NCBI GenBank assembly: GCA_019787685.1
Contig: JAHNUO010000013.1
Location: 1,054,001-1,118,000 of the forward strand
Length of the DNA stretch: 64,000 nucleotides
Source: Chiua virens
Lineage: Eukaryota > Basidiomycota > Agaricomycetes > Boletales > Boletaceae
Direction of reading: 5' to 3'
Below the pieces are notes generated by a model that saw only the letters and a list, made by a program, of their open reading frames with translations, did not search any database and had not been told where the DNA came from. Below, piece by piece: positions 32,401-41,500 of the stretch. Each line of letters opens with the position of its first letter. The stretch's first letter is position 1. The translations under genes and the position numbers were made by a program.

Positions 32401-34371
32401 CAGGTTCTTGTGGTCGGAGAAGACTGTCACGGGGTGTGTGCTTCCACGGAGGTGGTGGCGCCAGGCTTTGAGGGACCTGATGACCGCTAGAAGTTCTCGG
32501 TCATAGATGTCGTAGTTTCGCTCCGCAGCGTTGAAAGACTGGGAGAGGTAAGAACAAGGTTTCCAGTCACCGTTGACGTCGGTCTGGAGGAGGACACCAC
32601 CGGTTGCGTGTTTGGACGCGTCCGTGGCGATGGCGAAGGGTCGGGAGGAGTCGGGAAACCGTAATACGGGATCCGTGGTGAAGGCCTTTTTGAGGCGTTC
32701 GAAGGCATTGACCTGAGGAGGACCCCAAGTCCAAGGAGCGTCTTTCTTTGTAAGATCGACGAGGGGGCGGGCGATGGTCGAGTAGTCGGGAATGAACCGA
32801 CGATAGAAGTTGGTGAAGCCCATGAACGATCGGACGTCCTTGAGCTTGGTAGGAGTGGGCCAGTCTGCGATACCGGCTACTTTGATGGGGTCCATGGCGA
32901 GTTCGCCAGGGTGAGCGATCATGCCGAGATATTCGACCTCCGTGGTGGCGAAGTGGCACTTCTCGAGTTTGAGGTGAAGGTCTAGTTCCTTCATGCGGGC
33001 AAGAACGCGCTTGGTGCGTTCAGTATGTTCTGCCTCATTGTCAGAGAAGATTAGGAGGTCGTCCATGTAAATGACGAGCCATCCTTCGGCGATCATATCG
33101 CGGAAGGAGTCGTTCATGAATCGCTGGAAGGTGGCGGGGGAATTAGTCAGGCCAAAGAACATTACCGTGGGTTCGAAGAGGCCGCGGTGAGTGATGAAGG
33201 CGGCTTTCCATTGGTGTCCATCTTTGATACGGACGTTGTTGTATCCCCATCGGACGTCAAACTTGGTAAAGAGTTTGGCGTCTTTAAGTTTGTCGACGAG
33301 GTCGGAGATCAGGGGTAGGGGGTAGGCGTCACGGACGGTGTGTTCGTTCATGTAACGGTAGTCCTGGCAGGGTCGTAGTTTTCCGTCCTTCTTTTTGACG
33401 AAGAAGAACGGGGAGGCCTGTGGCGAGTTAGATGGTCTAATCTTACCGTTGGCGAGGTGTTCGTCGATGAATTCATCGGTGGCTTTCCGTTCATCGGGGG
33501 ACAAGGGGTAGACTTTCCCGACCTTGGGTTGGAACGAATCCTTGAGGTGGATTTCGTGATCACAGGTTCGGGATGGGGGCATCTGGTTGAAAGGTTCCTT
33601 CGCGAATACCGATTCGAATTCGGAGTATTCCGGAGGGAGGGTGATCTTGGGTTTCTTTGCTGCTGCTGCAAGGGCGGTAGCATTGGTGAGCTTCTCGGGT
33701 TGAGTGGTCCGAACGAAGCGTCGTCCAGCGCGCATGACGCGGTTTACAGAGTGTTGCACCGATTGGGTCGTGAAACGATGCCCAGTTTCGGTGCTGAGGT
33801 AGTCATAGAGCTTGCCGTCCCAAATGGGATCGACATCAAGGTGGCGAACGGGACGGATAGGAGGGGGGTGAGCGAGCTTGGCGGAGTGTCGAGGTTCATC
33901 AGTGGTGATAGAGGGAAGGTCGACTTCGGGGGCGGAGATGGAGATGGTTTTGGCAACCCAATCGATCACAGGATTGGTCGCTTTCAACCAAGGAAGGCCT
34001 AGGATGACGTTTTCTGTTCCACAGTGGATGACGTGGAACTTAACGCATTGGAGTACCCCGCCAAGGGCAATTCGGAGGGTGGTGGTGAACTTGATGTCCC
34101 CGTTCTTGTTCATGGTAGCGTCCACGTTCCTAACCGGGATTGGCTTCGGAAGGCGCTCTTTGGGAAATTTGTTCTTCTGGACGAAGTGCCAGTCGATACA
34201 ATTGATCCCGGCCCCAGAGTCAATGAGGGCGCGGGTGTCGACGTCTTGCGAGGTACTAGTAGCGTTCAATCTAACGGGGATTTGCATAGATTGAGAAGAA
34301 AGTTCAGCTACTAGTACATGGGTACGAGAACGGGAAGATACCGGCGTCGAATCGGTCTTCCTCCTTAAAAA
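29455..34371 (-). CDS. Gypsy Pol polyprotein with chromodomain and C-terminal zinc-knuckle extension
   Basis: About 1610 codons open from the first Met at 34287; by -1 frameshifting translation would enter near 34371. Domains, counted from that Met: aspartic protease with LIDSGAGINCID (about 22-34); RT with VIYMDDLLIF (YMDD about 406); RNase H with FAIATDASKHATGG (about 555); integrase HHCC in ARHHDSHVAGHPGF to GCAACQQ (about 775-815); integrase core Asp in DLITDLP, Asp in ISDRGPQF and Glu in QSDGETERVNQ; chromodomain around EYEIERILNHSKNPRNRKFL and WKGYSASDDSWEPESNL (about 1120-1165). After it comes a Pro/Ser-rich linker, a predicted helical stretch, a knuckle CFECRKLGHIRIEC (CX2CX4HX4C, about 1467) and CPICLTWSPGHIQSRC (CX2CX7HX4C), then a basic Ser/Arg-rich end. 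Such an extension after the chromodomain is not part of the textbook Ty3 layout. All catalytic residues named are present. Confidence 0.95.
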   Translation of the reverse strand, partial: FLRRKTDSTPVSSRSRTHVLVAELSSQSMQIPVRLNATSTSQDVDTRALIDSGAGINCIDWHFVQKNKFPKERLPKPIPVRNVDATMNKNGDIKFTTTLRIALGGVLQCVKFHVIHCGTENVILGLPWLKATNPVIDWVAKTISISAPEVDLPSITTDEPRHSAKLAHPPPIRPVRHLDVDPIWDGKLYDYLSTETGHRFTTQSVQHSVNRVMRAGRRFVRTTQPEKLTNATALAAAAKKPKITLPPEYSEFESVFAKEPFNQMPPSRTCDHEIHLKDSFQPKVGKVYPLSPDERKATDEFIDEHLANGKIRPSNSPQASPFFFVKKKDGKLRPCQDYRYMNEHTVRDAYPLPLISDLVDKLKDAKLFTKFDVRWGYNNVRIKDGHQWKAAFITHRGLFEPTVMFFGLTNSPATFQRFMNDSFRDMIAEGWLVIYMDDLLIFSDNEAEHTERTKRVLARMKELDLHLKLEKCHFATTEVEYLGMIAHPGELAMDPIKVAGIADWPTPTKLKDVRSFMGFTNFYRRFIPDYSTIARPLVDLTKKDAPWTWGPPQVNAFERLKKAFTTDPVLRFPDSSRPFAIATDASKHATGGVLLQTDVNGDWKPCSYLSQSFNAAERNYDIYDRELLAVIRSLKAWRHHLRGSTHPVTVFSDHKNLTYFRQPQNLNRRQARWLLDLADFDLTFSHVPGKLLDGPDTLSRRPDHITPDTDNEDVTLLPDDVFVNLITLDLQSLIAKSSADDPLVLDTLNAMDGGLPSSFHARLSDWKYDAGILTYQGRVYVPPDLNLRQQIVARHHDSHVAGHPGFLKTRQLVAAEFWWPGLASFVRSYVSGCAACQQQKVNTHPTTLPLSLIPSACSRPFQNISVDLITDLPTSAEGYDSLMVVVDHGLTKGVILCPTVKTADSAGIACLFFHKVYTRFGLYDKIISDRGPQFASAFAKELARLIGYKLSLSTAYHPQSDGETERVNQEVETYLRMYCQNNPSSWANLIPMAEFAHNHRPHSVTGKSPFFLMMGYEPRPLPAIIAETKLPAVEERLKTLSAAHDEALAAHELARQAMKARSFKKFKPFAEGDQVWLEARNLKRELISPKLASRREGPFTITEVLSPLTYRLRLPKTWKIHPVFHASLLSPYRETETYGTNFPKPPPDLIAGEEEYEIERILNHSKNPRNRKFLIRWKGYSASDDSWEPESNLSNAKDTVDAYKRGHPRDFPSAPPPRPPRSPLRPPPPVSVKAVMSYRSCSTPDFENEIIHSVPVFTPTASIPHCPLPPPATPLTNGSSLSSESSLTESTQPPSPAVSAVASAGWGAPSQWPVPPSLPDPVRPPVASVDLPYHSHTIRSSTSTPEYFRHMRELILDPAMAFPIEHHLDLNSPLNAIYLAYLQCECLTFVQSDLLGSDRHNRLLSAITGQIHDRIRAYLEHVLHQMQMGEFLDDLRRYQAELAARACPPTPSPSTPSASSEPFTEAEMIASNRAEAEHLFRTGQVSLPDDHPRYHEACFECRKLGHIRIECGMYQCPICLTWSPGHIQSRCPGRPPRVRSRIPLADRLLPVAAGATWSRRSPRPAIPSTSSSSTNSSLSSRRNRHAELPVPPPQRARRSAPRRSASPDRRSASPCDDPIDDEGYANITGSPVRDSFDF

Positions 34372-35606
34372 CCCGTGACCGGAGTGGTCACCTTGTTGAC
34401 GCTCATGGCGTCTTCTTCCTCATCGTCGTCTATCTCCGTGAGAGAAGGCACGGGTTCTGGTTTTGGTTGGGTCTTCCGCACCTTCTTTGGAGAAGCCGCG
34501 GTGGGGGTCGAGGTTTTGGTCGCGAAGACCGGGCAAGAAGCGGTGCGATGGCCGGGTTGGCGGCACCGGAAGCAGAGGTTCTTGTCGAAGCATCGCTTGC
34601 GCTCTGCTTCGGTCATCTTGGGAGGGACGTTGATGGCATCCACGTCCATGGCGTCAGGGTCTCGCTCCTTCTTGCGAGGGGTGTTGTCGTGGAAGAGGAC
34701 GGCAGCGGCGGGCTTCTTGTTTCGACGGGCGATCTCGTCGGCGCGCTCCCATTGGGTTTTGAAATGCACGGCTTGGGTATACCACTTGTCGATCGTGGTA
34801 GGGACCGTGTCCATGCCCTGGATGCGCCTCATGAGGGAAGAGGGAAGGCCGGCTGCGAAGAAGTTGATAAGGACGGAGTCAGAGCCGATGAGGCTCGCGG
34901 TGGCGACCTTGTTGCGGAAGGAGGAGATATAGGAGGGAACGTCTTCGTTCTTGGTGACGCGGGTGGTGGAGAGCCAGGCGATTGCGTCGCCCTTGGTGTC
35001 GTGGTGTTCGAAGTCCTTTCGGAACTCCGTTTGCCAATCTGTCCAGGTCCCGAAGGACCGAAGGGGAATGGACTTAGCTCGGAAGGTATCGGCCCAGGTC
35101 TTGGCCGATCCCTCGGTCATGAAGGAGAGGGCAAAGGCGACGCGTTTGTTGTCCGTGTCGTAGATGGAGTCGTTGACGAAGAGGTAGGTGGCGACATCGT
35201 TTAGCCAAGGTATGGCACGGTCGAAGGAACCGTCAAAGGAGGAGGGTTTTCCGAGGCGAAGCTTGGCTGCCTTGCTAGACATGTTGCTAGACGAGGTGGG
35301 AGGGTTGTTCAAGGGTTGTCCGAGAGTTGGGACGACAGAGGGTCTAGGATTCCGGATGGATGATGGTCCGGGGTTGGGCCTTCGTGGGGTCGTTGGGGAC
35401 GCGAAGGTGGCTAGGGTGGGGATTTCAAGGTTCGAGGTAAGACGGTCGGCTAGTTGCTCGATCTCGTCTCGAGGGTCAAGGGTTTCGACGTTGATGTCGA
35501 GGTCTTCCTCCTGAGGTTCAGAAGGTGGAGTCGAGGGTTCAGGGTTATCGTCAGATAAATCAGACATCGGGGTGTGGGAGGCTCGGAGGTTCCAAGCTGG
35601 GTTCAA
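34365..35606 (-). CDS. Gypsy Gag (413 aa)
   Basis: Capsid-like protein of 413 residues with an acidic N-terminus, a central Gag core (WLNDVATYLFVNDSIYDTDN; FGTWTDWQTEFRKDFEHHDT; RRIQGMDTVPTTIDKWYTQA) and one zinc knuckle, CFRCRQPGHRTASC (CX2CX4HX4C, about residues 343-356), then Lys-rich and acidic sequence. It would package element RNA and form the virus-like particle. The stop TAA (34365-34367) directly follows the slippery heptamer. Start at MNPAWNLRAS, the first Met after the 5' LTR; the leader between LTR and ATG is about 80 bp. Confidence 0.95.
   Translation of the reverse strand: MNPAWNLRASHTPMSDLSDDNPEPSTPPSEPQEEDLDINVETLDPRDEIEQLADRLTSNLEIPTLATFASPTTPRRPNPGPSSIRNPRPSVVPTLGQPLNNPPTSSSNMSSKAAKLRLGKPSSFDGSFDRAIPWLNDVATYLFVNDSIYDTDNKRVAFALSFMTEGSAKTWADTFRAKSIPLRSFGTWTDWQTEFRKDFEHHDTKGDAIAWLSTTRVTKNEDVPSYISSFRNKVATASLIGSDSVLINFFAAGLPSSLMRRIQGMDTVPTTIDKWYTQAVHFKTQWERADEIARRNKKPAAAVLFHDNTPRKKERDPDAMDVDAINVPPKMTEAERKRCFDKNLCFRCRQPGHRTASCPVFATKTSTPTAASPKKVRKTQPKPEPVPSLTEIDDDEEEDAMSVNKVTTPVTGF
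34367..34374 (-). promoter_or_regulatory. -1 ribosomal frameshift site (GGGTTTT) at the gag stop
   Basis: In gag frame the minus strand reads ACG GGT TTT TAA. The heptamer G-GGT-TTT fits the X-XXY-YYZ rule exactly and touches the stop codon. The pol frame is -1 relative to gag and is open from here to the protease (TTT TTA AGG AGG AAG ...). No downstream pseudoknot was modelled. Confidence 0.75.
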
Positions 35607-35687
35607 GAGTGGACGGGTGGGAGGTCGTCCGGCAATGGTGGGCAGCTATCTGCACGAAGGCAGGCTGTGAGAGCAGTCTTGATCTTA

Positions 35688-36455
35688 TGTTACGGTAGTT
35701 CCGGGTAGGACCTAGCGTAGCCGCAAAAGCGCCAAGTACCAAGTGGCTGCGATAACTCAAACAACCACCACTTGGTATGTGGTGCGCTGAAGAGTCGAAC
35801 AAGGAGTTCTGGTCAGCGGGTGGCTACCAGAGAGACGAGTGAGGACTCAGGCGTTGCTGAGAACTGTCCGGTTGGGAATCTATACCCGAGGGATGGTCGA
35901 GGGTCAAGGGTACCCTGTTGAGGGTTCGAGTGTTTGGTCAAGGGACGACGAGAGAAGTCCCAGGTCAAGAGGTCACAGGGAAGGATCCGAGTGGAGCAGA
36001 GATACTCAGCTAGATTGCGGAGATCAAGACTAGAGTACATGGGTATCTCTGCGAGGTATTTATACTACGAGAATCGTGCACGGACCAAGTAACTAAAAGG
36101 GGTAGGCCAGAAGAGCGGAAGAGCGAAGGGCCAAAAGGGAAGTGCACAATATCCAAAAGGGGTGGCCAAGAAGAGCGGAACGGAACAAAGGCCAAAAGGA
36201 ATGACCGTACGATGCGAAGGCAGCGGACGATGACGAAGGTGAAATGACAAATGCGAAGCCATCAGATGATGACGAGAATAGAATGAGTAAGCGTGATGCC
36301 ATCGGATGATGACGAGAAAAGGAAAGAGTAAGCATCGGGTAAGGCCGATGAGTTACGTAAAGGTGAACGCGTACGGATGAGCGTACAAAGATACCTAGGT
36401 ATCGAGTGAAGCAAAGTAGTACAAGTGAAGCAAAGAAAAGAAACAAATCGTAACA
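35688..36455 (-). repeat. 5' LTR of the young Gypsy element (768 bp)
   Basis: Same sequence as 28645-29412 apart from one base (T at 35894). TSD atatc follows at 36456-36460. Confidence 0.95.
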
Positions 36456-37343
36456 ATATCCTGATGGAGGAGCAGCAATCCCTTTCACAGGGGGTCCACC
36501 TGCCTGGGAAATGGGTGCTTGCTTGGGTTGTTCATAAACTCCATGTTCCTTGCAGAATACTTTGAATGCCTTTTGCTCTTCTGTGCTAGGAAAGACTTTG
36601 TGCTGATTCTTCACATGACCCAGTGCAGCTTCTGAATAAACGCCTTCCTCACATTGCCAGCAGATAAGCACTGAAAGCTTCATGTACATGAATAAACCAA
36701 GCCAGTCAAGAATGTCCTCACATATCAAGGTTCTCTTCAGGAAGCAGCTTGACAATCCTTCGCTTGCCTTCTTGAGTTTGTTTGTCAACACGAACCATGC
36801 AGTGCCCACAAATGACATACCCATATCTCCTTCACTCTCCTTGATTTCTTCAGCAGGTTTCTCTTTGTACACTGGGCTCTCTGGACAGGGAAACAATGGA
36901 AGTAGTTATCTTTCAGCTTCAATCAGTTATTTAACAAGCTTTCTCACATCAGTCTGCTCAATCACACAAATACACTAACACTTCACTAGTCGCGCCAGAG
37001 ATGGCTGGAAATGATTTCTCTACTGAATGATCTGCTGAAAGCTAGTGACTTTGTGTTAATTATGGGAAGCATGCACTGCGCCTACCTTCCAAGTGTCAAA
37101 CCCCTGAGCTGTTAGCAGCAAATTCTTCCACTCCTGCATCCAGGGCTCTTCAATATCTTTGTTTCCTGTGATAAGAGAAGAATAGCAAGAGTTCATTTGT
37201 TCTGTCAGGAGTTGTGCAAAATATTCTCACCATCTTTGCCAGTCAAGAGGGAATCCCAGCTTGCCATTAGATGAGACACCAGACACTGGGAGTGGCAGAG
37301 CCTTGCCACCACAATTTCACTTGGAGGCCTTCTTCGTCACCAT
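36456..37343 (-). pseudogene. OrsD/DUF3505-like zinc-finger protein relic, middle part
   Basis: The minus strand reads LGLFMYMKLSVLICWQCEEG, then VYSEAALGHVKNQHKVFPST (a CX2C...HX4H finger typical of OrsD-type proteins), KVFCKEHGVYEQPKQAPISQ and AGGPPVKGIAAPPSGY at the insertion site of the young Gypsy element. Introns are likely upstream. At 37343 it meets the second Gypsy element, beyond which the 5' part is found at 44724. Confidence 0.55.
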
Positions 37344-38049
37344 TGTTACAGTAGTTCTGGGTAGGACCTAACATAGCTGCAAAAGCGCCAAGTACCAAGT
37401 GGCTGCGATAACTCAAACAACCACCACTTGATACGTGGTGTGCTGAAGAGTTGAATGAGGGTTTCTGGTCAGCTGATTGCTACCAGAGAGACAAGTGAAA
37501 ACTCAGGCATTGCTGAGAGTTGTCTGGTTGGGAATCTATACCCAAGGGACTATCAAGGGTCGAGGGTTGACTACAATGAGTCTGAGTGTTCAAGTAGGAC
37601 TAGGAGTAGTCCAGTCAAGTGGTCACAGGTGCTGTGGCAAGTGGAGCAGAGATACTCAGCTAGATTGTGGAGATCAAGACTAGAGTACAAGAGTATCGCT
37701 GCAAGGTATTTATACAACAAGAAATGTGCATGGACCAAGGGACTAAAAGGGGTGGCCAAGAAGAGCGGAAGGGATAAAGGCCAAAAGGGGAAATCATATG
37801 ATGTGAAGGCAACAGACAATGATGAAGATGAAATAACAAATGCGAAGCCATTGGATGATGACAAGAATGAAATGATTAAGAGCAATGCCATCGGATGATG
37901 ACAAGAGTAGAAATGAGTAAGCATGCGGGTGATGCTGCTGCTGGTTACGTAAAGGTAAAGTGAAACGAGTATGGATGAACATACAAGGATACCTTGGTAT
38001 CGAGTAAAGAGAAGTAGTACAAGTTGAACAAAAGAAAGAAATTGTAACA
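37344..38049 (-). repeat. 3' LTR of the decayed Gypsy element (706 bp)
   Basis: TGTTACAGTAGTTCTGGG ... AAATTGTAACA. It is followed by the polypurine site ttacccctgg. It lacks the 48-bp duplication seen in the right LTR. Confidence 0.93.
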
Positions 38050-38106
38050 TTACCCCTGGAGTATGATCAAAGCACCAAGCGAAGATCATCAGTAGAAATC
38101 GAACAC

Positions 38107-38482
38107 TGTAGGGAATAGGTATTCCCTGTGCTCGCATAGCATGTTTCTGCACCCTGTCGTCACCCGATCCTGATCCCGATCTATCTGCTTGTGCGAATTC
38201 ATCTGGATTGCTGTATCCGTGCTCGTTTTGCCTCGGACTCTTTTATTTTATTTTTGATGCTCCTTATTTGTACTTAGCATTGGCTAGACCATGTCACACA
38301 GCCCTTGCAGGGACATTCAGGTGCCTCTCGAACTTTATAACGTACGAAAACCTTCTTTTTTTATTATTATCCTTACTTAGGACAAGTCTGAGGGTATTCC
38401 CGAGGACTATAAATTCACTGTATTGACAAAATATAGTAGTGTTTGCCCATGTGCATCTGTCTCACATCATTTTCGGTCAACA
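38107..38482. repeat. LTR-like insert in pol, starts with a perfect palindrome
   Basis: Foreign 376 bp that begin TGTAGGGAATAGGTATTCCC and end GGTCAACA. The bases 38110-38127 (AGGGAATA GG TATTCCCT) form a perfect stem. The start resembles the insert at 17756. No TSD (aacac left, ttgat right), and about 600 bp of pol are missing here, so insertion was accompanied or followed by a deletion. Confidence 0.5.
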
Positions 38483-38520
38483 TTGATGGGCATGTAGAAG
38501 GATTGATTCAGTGGGAAAGG

Positions 38521-41500
38521 TCTGCTTGGTAGCGGTAGAGGTCCTCGAGGAATTCGCCCATCTGCATCTAGTGGAGAGTATGCTCGATGTAGGCGCGGAT
38601 TCAATCATGGATTTGTCCAGTAACTGCAGAGAGGAGGTGGGAGTGACGATCTTGACCGAGTGGGTCAGATTGGACGAAGGTGAGGCACTCACATTGGAGA
38701 TATGCCAAGTAGAGAGCATTCAGAGGGGAGTTCAAGTCTAGGTGGTGTTCGATGGGAAAGGCCATCATGGGGTCGAGGATGAGTTCACACATGCGGCGAA
38801 AGTACTTAGGGGTAGAAGTAGAGGAGCGAATCGTGTGGGAGTGGTAGGGAAGGTCTACCACCTGGAGAGGAGAATGAACGCAACTAGGGCGCTCAGAAGG
38901 AATAGGCCATTGAGAAGGACCTCCCCATCCTGCGGAGGCAACTGCTGAAACAGCAGGAGAAGGGGATCGGGTGGACTCCGTGAGGGAGGATTCGGTGGAG
39001 ATGGTGGAGACATTGGAGATGGGTGTGGCTGGCAGCAGTAAGGGAAGGTGCGGAATGGACACAGTTGGAGTGAAGACGGGCATGGAGTGGATGATTTCGT
39101 TTTCAAAGTCAGGGGTGGAGCAAGAATGGTAGGTCATTACGGTGTTGATGCTGACTGGTGGAGGTGGTCTGAGCGGTGAGTGAGGTGGTCACAGTGGTGG
39201 TAGTGGTGGTGGTGGAGAAGAGTGGGTTGGGGGAAAATCCTTGGGATGGGTATGCTTATAAGTGTCAACGGTATCCTTGGCATTTCCTAAGTTGGATTCG
39301 GGTTCCCATGAGTCATTGGAAGTGGAGTACCCTTTCCATCGGATTAGGAACTTGCAGTTTTGGGAGTTCCTTGTGTGGCGCAAGATCCGTTCAATTTTGT
39401 ATTCCTCTTCTCCAGCGATAAGGTCAGGAGGGGGTTTCAGGAAATTCGGGCCATAGGTCTCAGTTTCGCGATAGGGCAATAAGAGAGAAGTGTGGAAGAC
39501 CAGATGGATCTTCCAGGTCTTGGGAAGGCGAAGGCAGTACATGAGCGGAGAAAGGGCTTCCATGATGGTGAAAGGTCCTTCTCGGTAAGATGCGAGTTTC
39601 GGGGAGATGAGTTCCCACTTCAGGTTGCAGGCTTCTAGCCAGACCTGGTCTCTTTTAGTGAACGGCTTGAATTTACGGAAGGAGCAGGCTTTCATGGCCT
39701 GGCGAGCAAGTTCGTGAGCGGCAAGGGCTTCATCTCAAGTGGCTGAGAGGGTTTTGAGACATTCCTCAACTATGGGTAGTTTGGTTTCGGCGATGATAGC
39801 AGGTAGGGGACGGGGTTCATATCCTATCATCAGGAAGAAGGGGGATTTGCCAGTGACAGAGTGGGGTCGGTGGTTGTGTGCAAATTCAGCCATAGGGAGT
39901 AAGTCAGCCCATTTCTCCGGATTGTTTTGGCAATACATGCAGAGATAGGTCTCAACTTCTTGGTTGACTCGTTCCGTTTCACCATCCGATTGGGGATGAT
40001 AAGTGGTGGAAAGGGAAAGGCAGTAACCGATTAGCCAGGAGAGTTCTTTTGCAAAGGCGGAAGCAAACTGCAGGCCATGGTCAGAGATGATTTTGTTGTA
40101 AAGACTGAATCGGGTGTAAACTTTGTGGAAAAAGAGGCAGGCAATGCCTGCGGAGTCAGCGGTTTTTACTGTGGGGCAAAGAATTACCCCCTTCATAAGG
40201 CTGTGGTCAACCACGACCATGAGAGAGTCATAACCCTCCATGGAGATGGGAAGATCCGTGATAAGATCCACTAAAACATTCTGGAAGGGTCTGGAGCATG
40301 CGGAGGGGATCAGAGAGAGCGGAGGAGTGGTTGGGTGAGTGTTGACCTTGTGCTGCTGGCACAAGGCACAGCCAGAGACGTAGGATTGGACAAAGGAGGC
40401 AAGGCCTAGCCACCAGAATTCGGCGGCTACGAGCTGGCAAGTCTTCAAAAAGCCGGGGTGTCTGGCTGAGTGGGAGTCGTGGTGACAAGCAACGATTTGT
40501 TGCCAGAGAATGAGGTTGGGGGGAACGTAGACACAACCCTGATAGGTCAGGACACTGGTGTCATAGTTCCAGTCAGAGAGGTGAGCATGGAAAGATGAAG
40601 GAAGTCCCCCATCCAAAGCATTTAGAGTGTCCAGGACAAGCAGGTCATTGACCAAGGATTTGGCAATGAGGGCCTGGAGGTCTAGGGTTACTAGGTTGAC
40701 GAAGACGTCGTCCGGGAGGAGGGTAACATCTTCGTTGTCAGATTCCAAGGAGATATGATCTGGGCAGTGGGAAAGTGCATCTGGACCATCGAGAAGCTTT
40801 CCCGGGATGTGGGAGAATGTCAGGTCGAAGTCGGCGAGGTCAAGGAGCCAACGAGCTTGTCGGCAGTTTAGGTTTTGGGGTTGATGGAAGTACGTCAAGT
40901 TTTTATGGTCAGAGAAGACCGTAACTGGGCGGGCACTGCCACAAAGGTGGTGGCGCCATGCCTTGAGGGAGTGAATGACTGCGAGGAGCTCACGATCGTA
41001 GATGTCATAGTTTCTCTCAGCAGCGTTGAATGACTGTGAGAGGTAAGAGCAGGGTTTCCAGTCACCGTTGACGTCGGTCTGGAGGAGGACACCACCTGTT
41101 GCATATTTTGATGCATCAGTGGCGATGGCGAAGGGTCGAGAGGTATCAGGAAACCAGAGGACCAGGTCAGTGGTAAAAGCCTTCTTCAGGGCTTCAAACG
41201 TGGCGATCTGAGGAGATTCCCAAGTCCAGGGTGTGTCTTTCTTGGTAAGATTGATGAGGGGTCGGGCAATGGTCGAATAGTCAAATAGTCGGGAATGAAC
41301 CGACGGTAGAAATTAGCAAAGCCCATGAATGATCGGACATCCTTGAGTTTGGTAGGGGTTGGCCAGTCTGTGATACCAGCCACCTTGATTGGGTCCATGG
41401 TGAGTTCGCCAGGACAGGCAATCATGCCAAGGTATTCTACTTCGGTGGTGGCGAAGTGGCACTTCTCGAGTTTGAGATGAAGGTCTAGTTCCTTCATGTG

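Larger units (their letters stand above)
28645..36455 (-). mobile_element. Near-intact Ty3/Gypsy chromodomain retrotransposon, TSD atatc
   Basis: A 7811-bp element with 768-bp LTRs at both ends, TSD atatc at 28640-28644 and 36456-36460, polypurine tract beside the left LTR, and open gag and pol on the minus strand. The two LTRs differ only at 28851 (C) versus 35894 (T), a CpG transition. Unlike every other transposon here it keeps normal CpG content. It is therefore the youngest insertion in the window and could still be mobile. No match to the usual initiator-Met primer site was seen next to the 5' LTR (minus strand after the LTR: taagatcaagactgctctc), so the priming tRNA is open. It sits inside the OrsD-like relic. 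Confidence 0.97.

Noticed and set aside
29440..34300. Several long plus-strand open frames opposite the intact Pol, for example 30997-31422 and 33457-34002
   Set aside because: They are Gly/Val/Glu-rich shadows of the Pol coding strand without motifs, caused by its codon composition.
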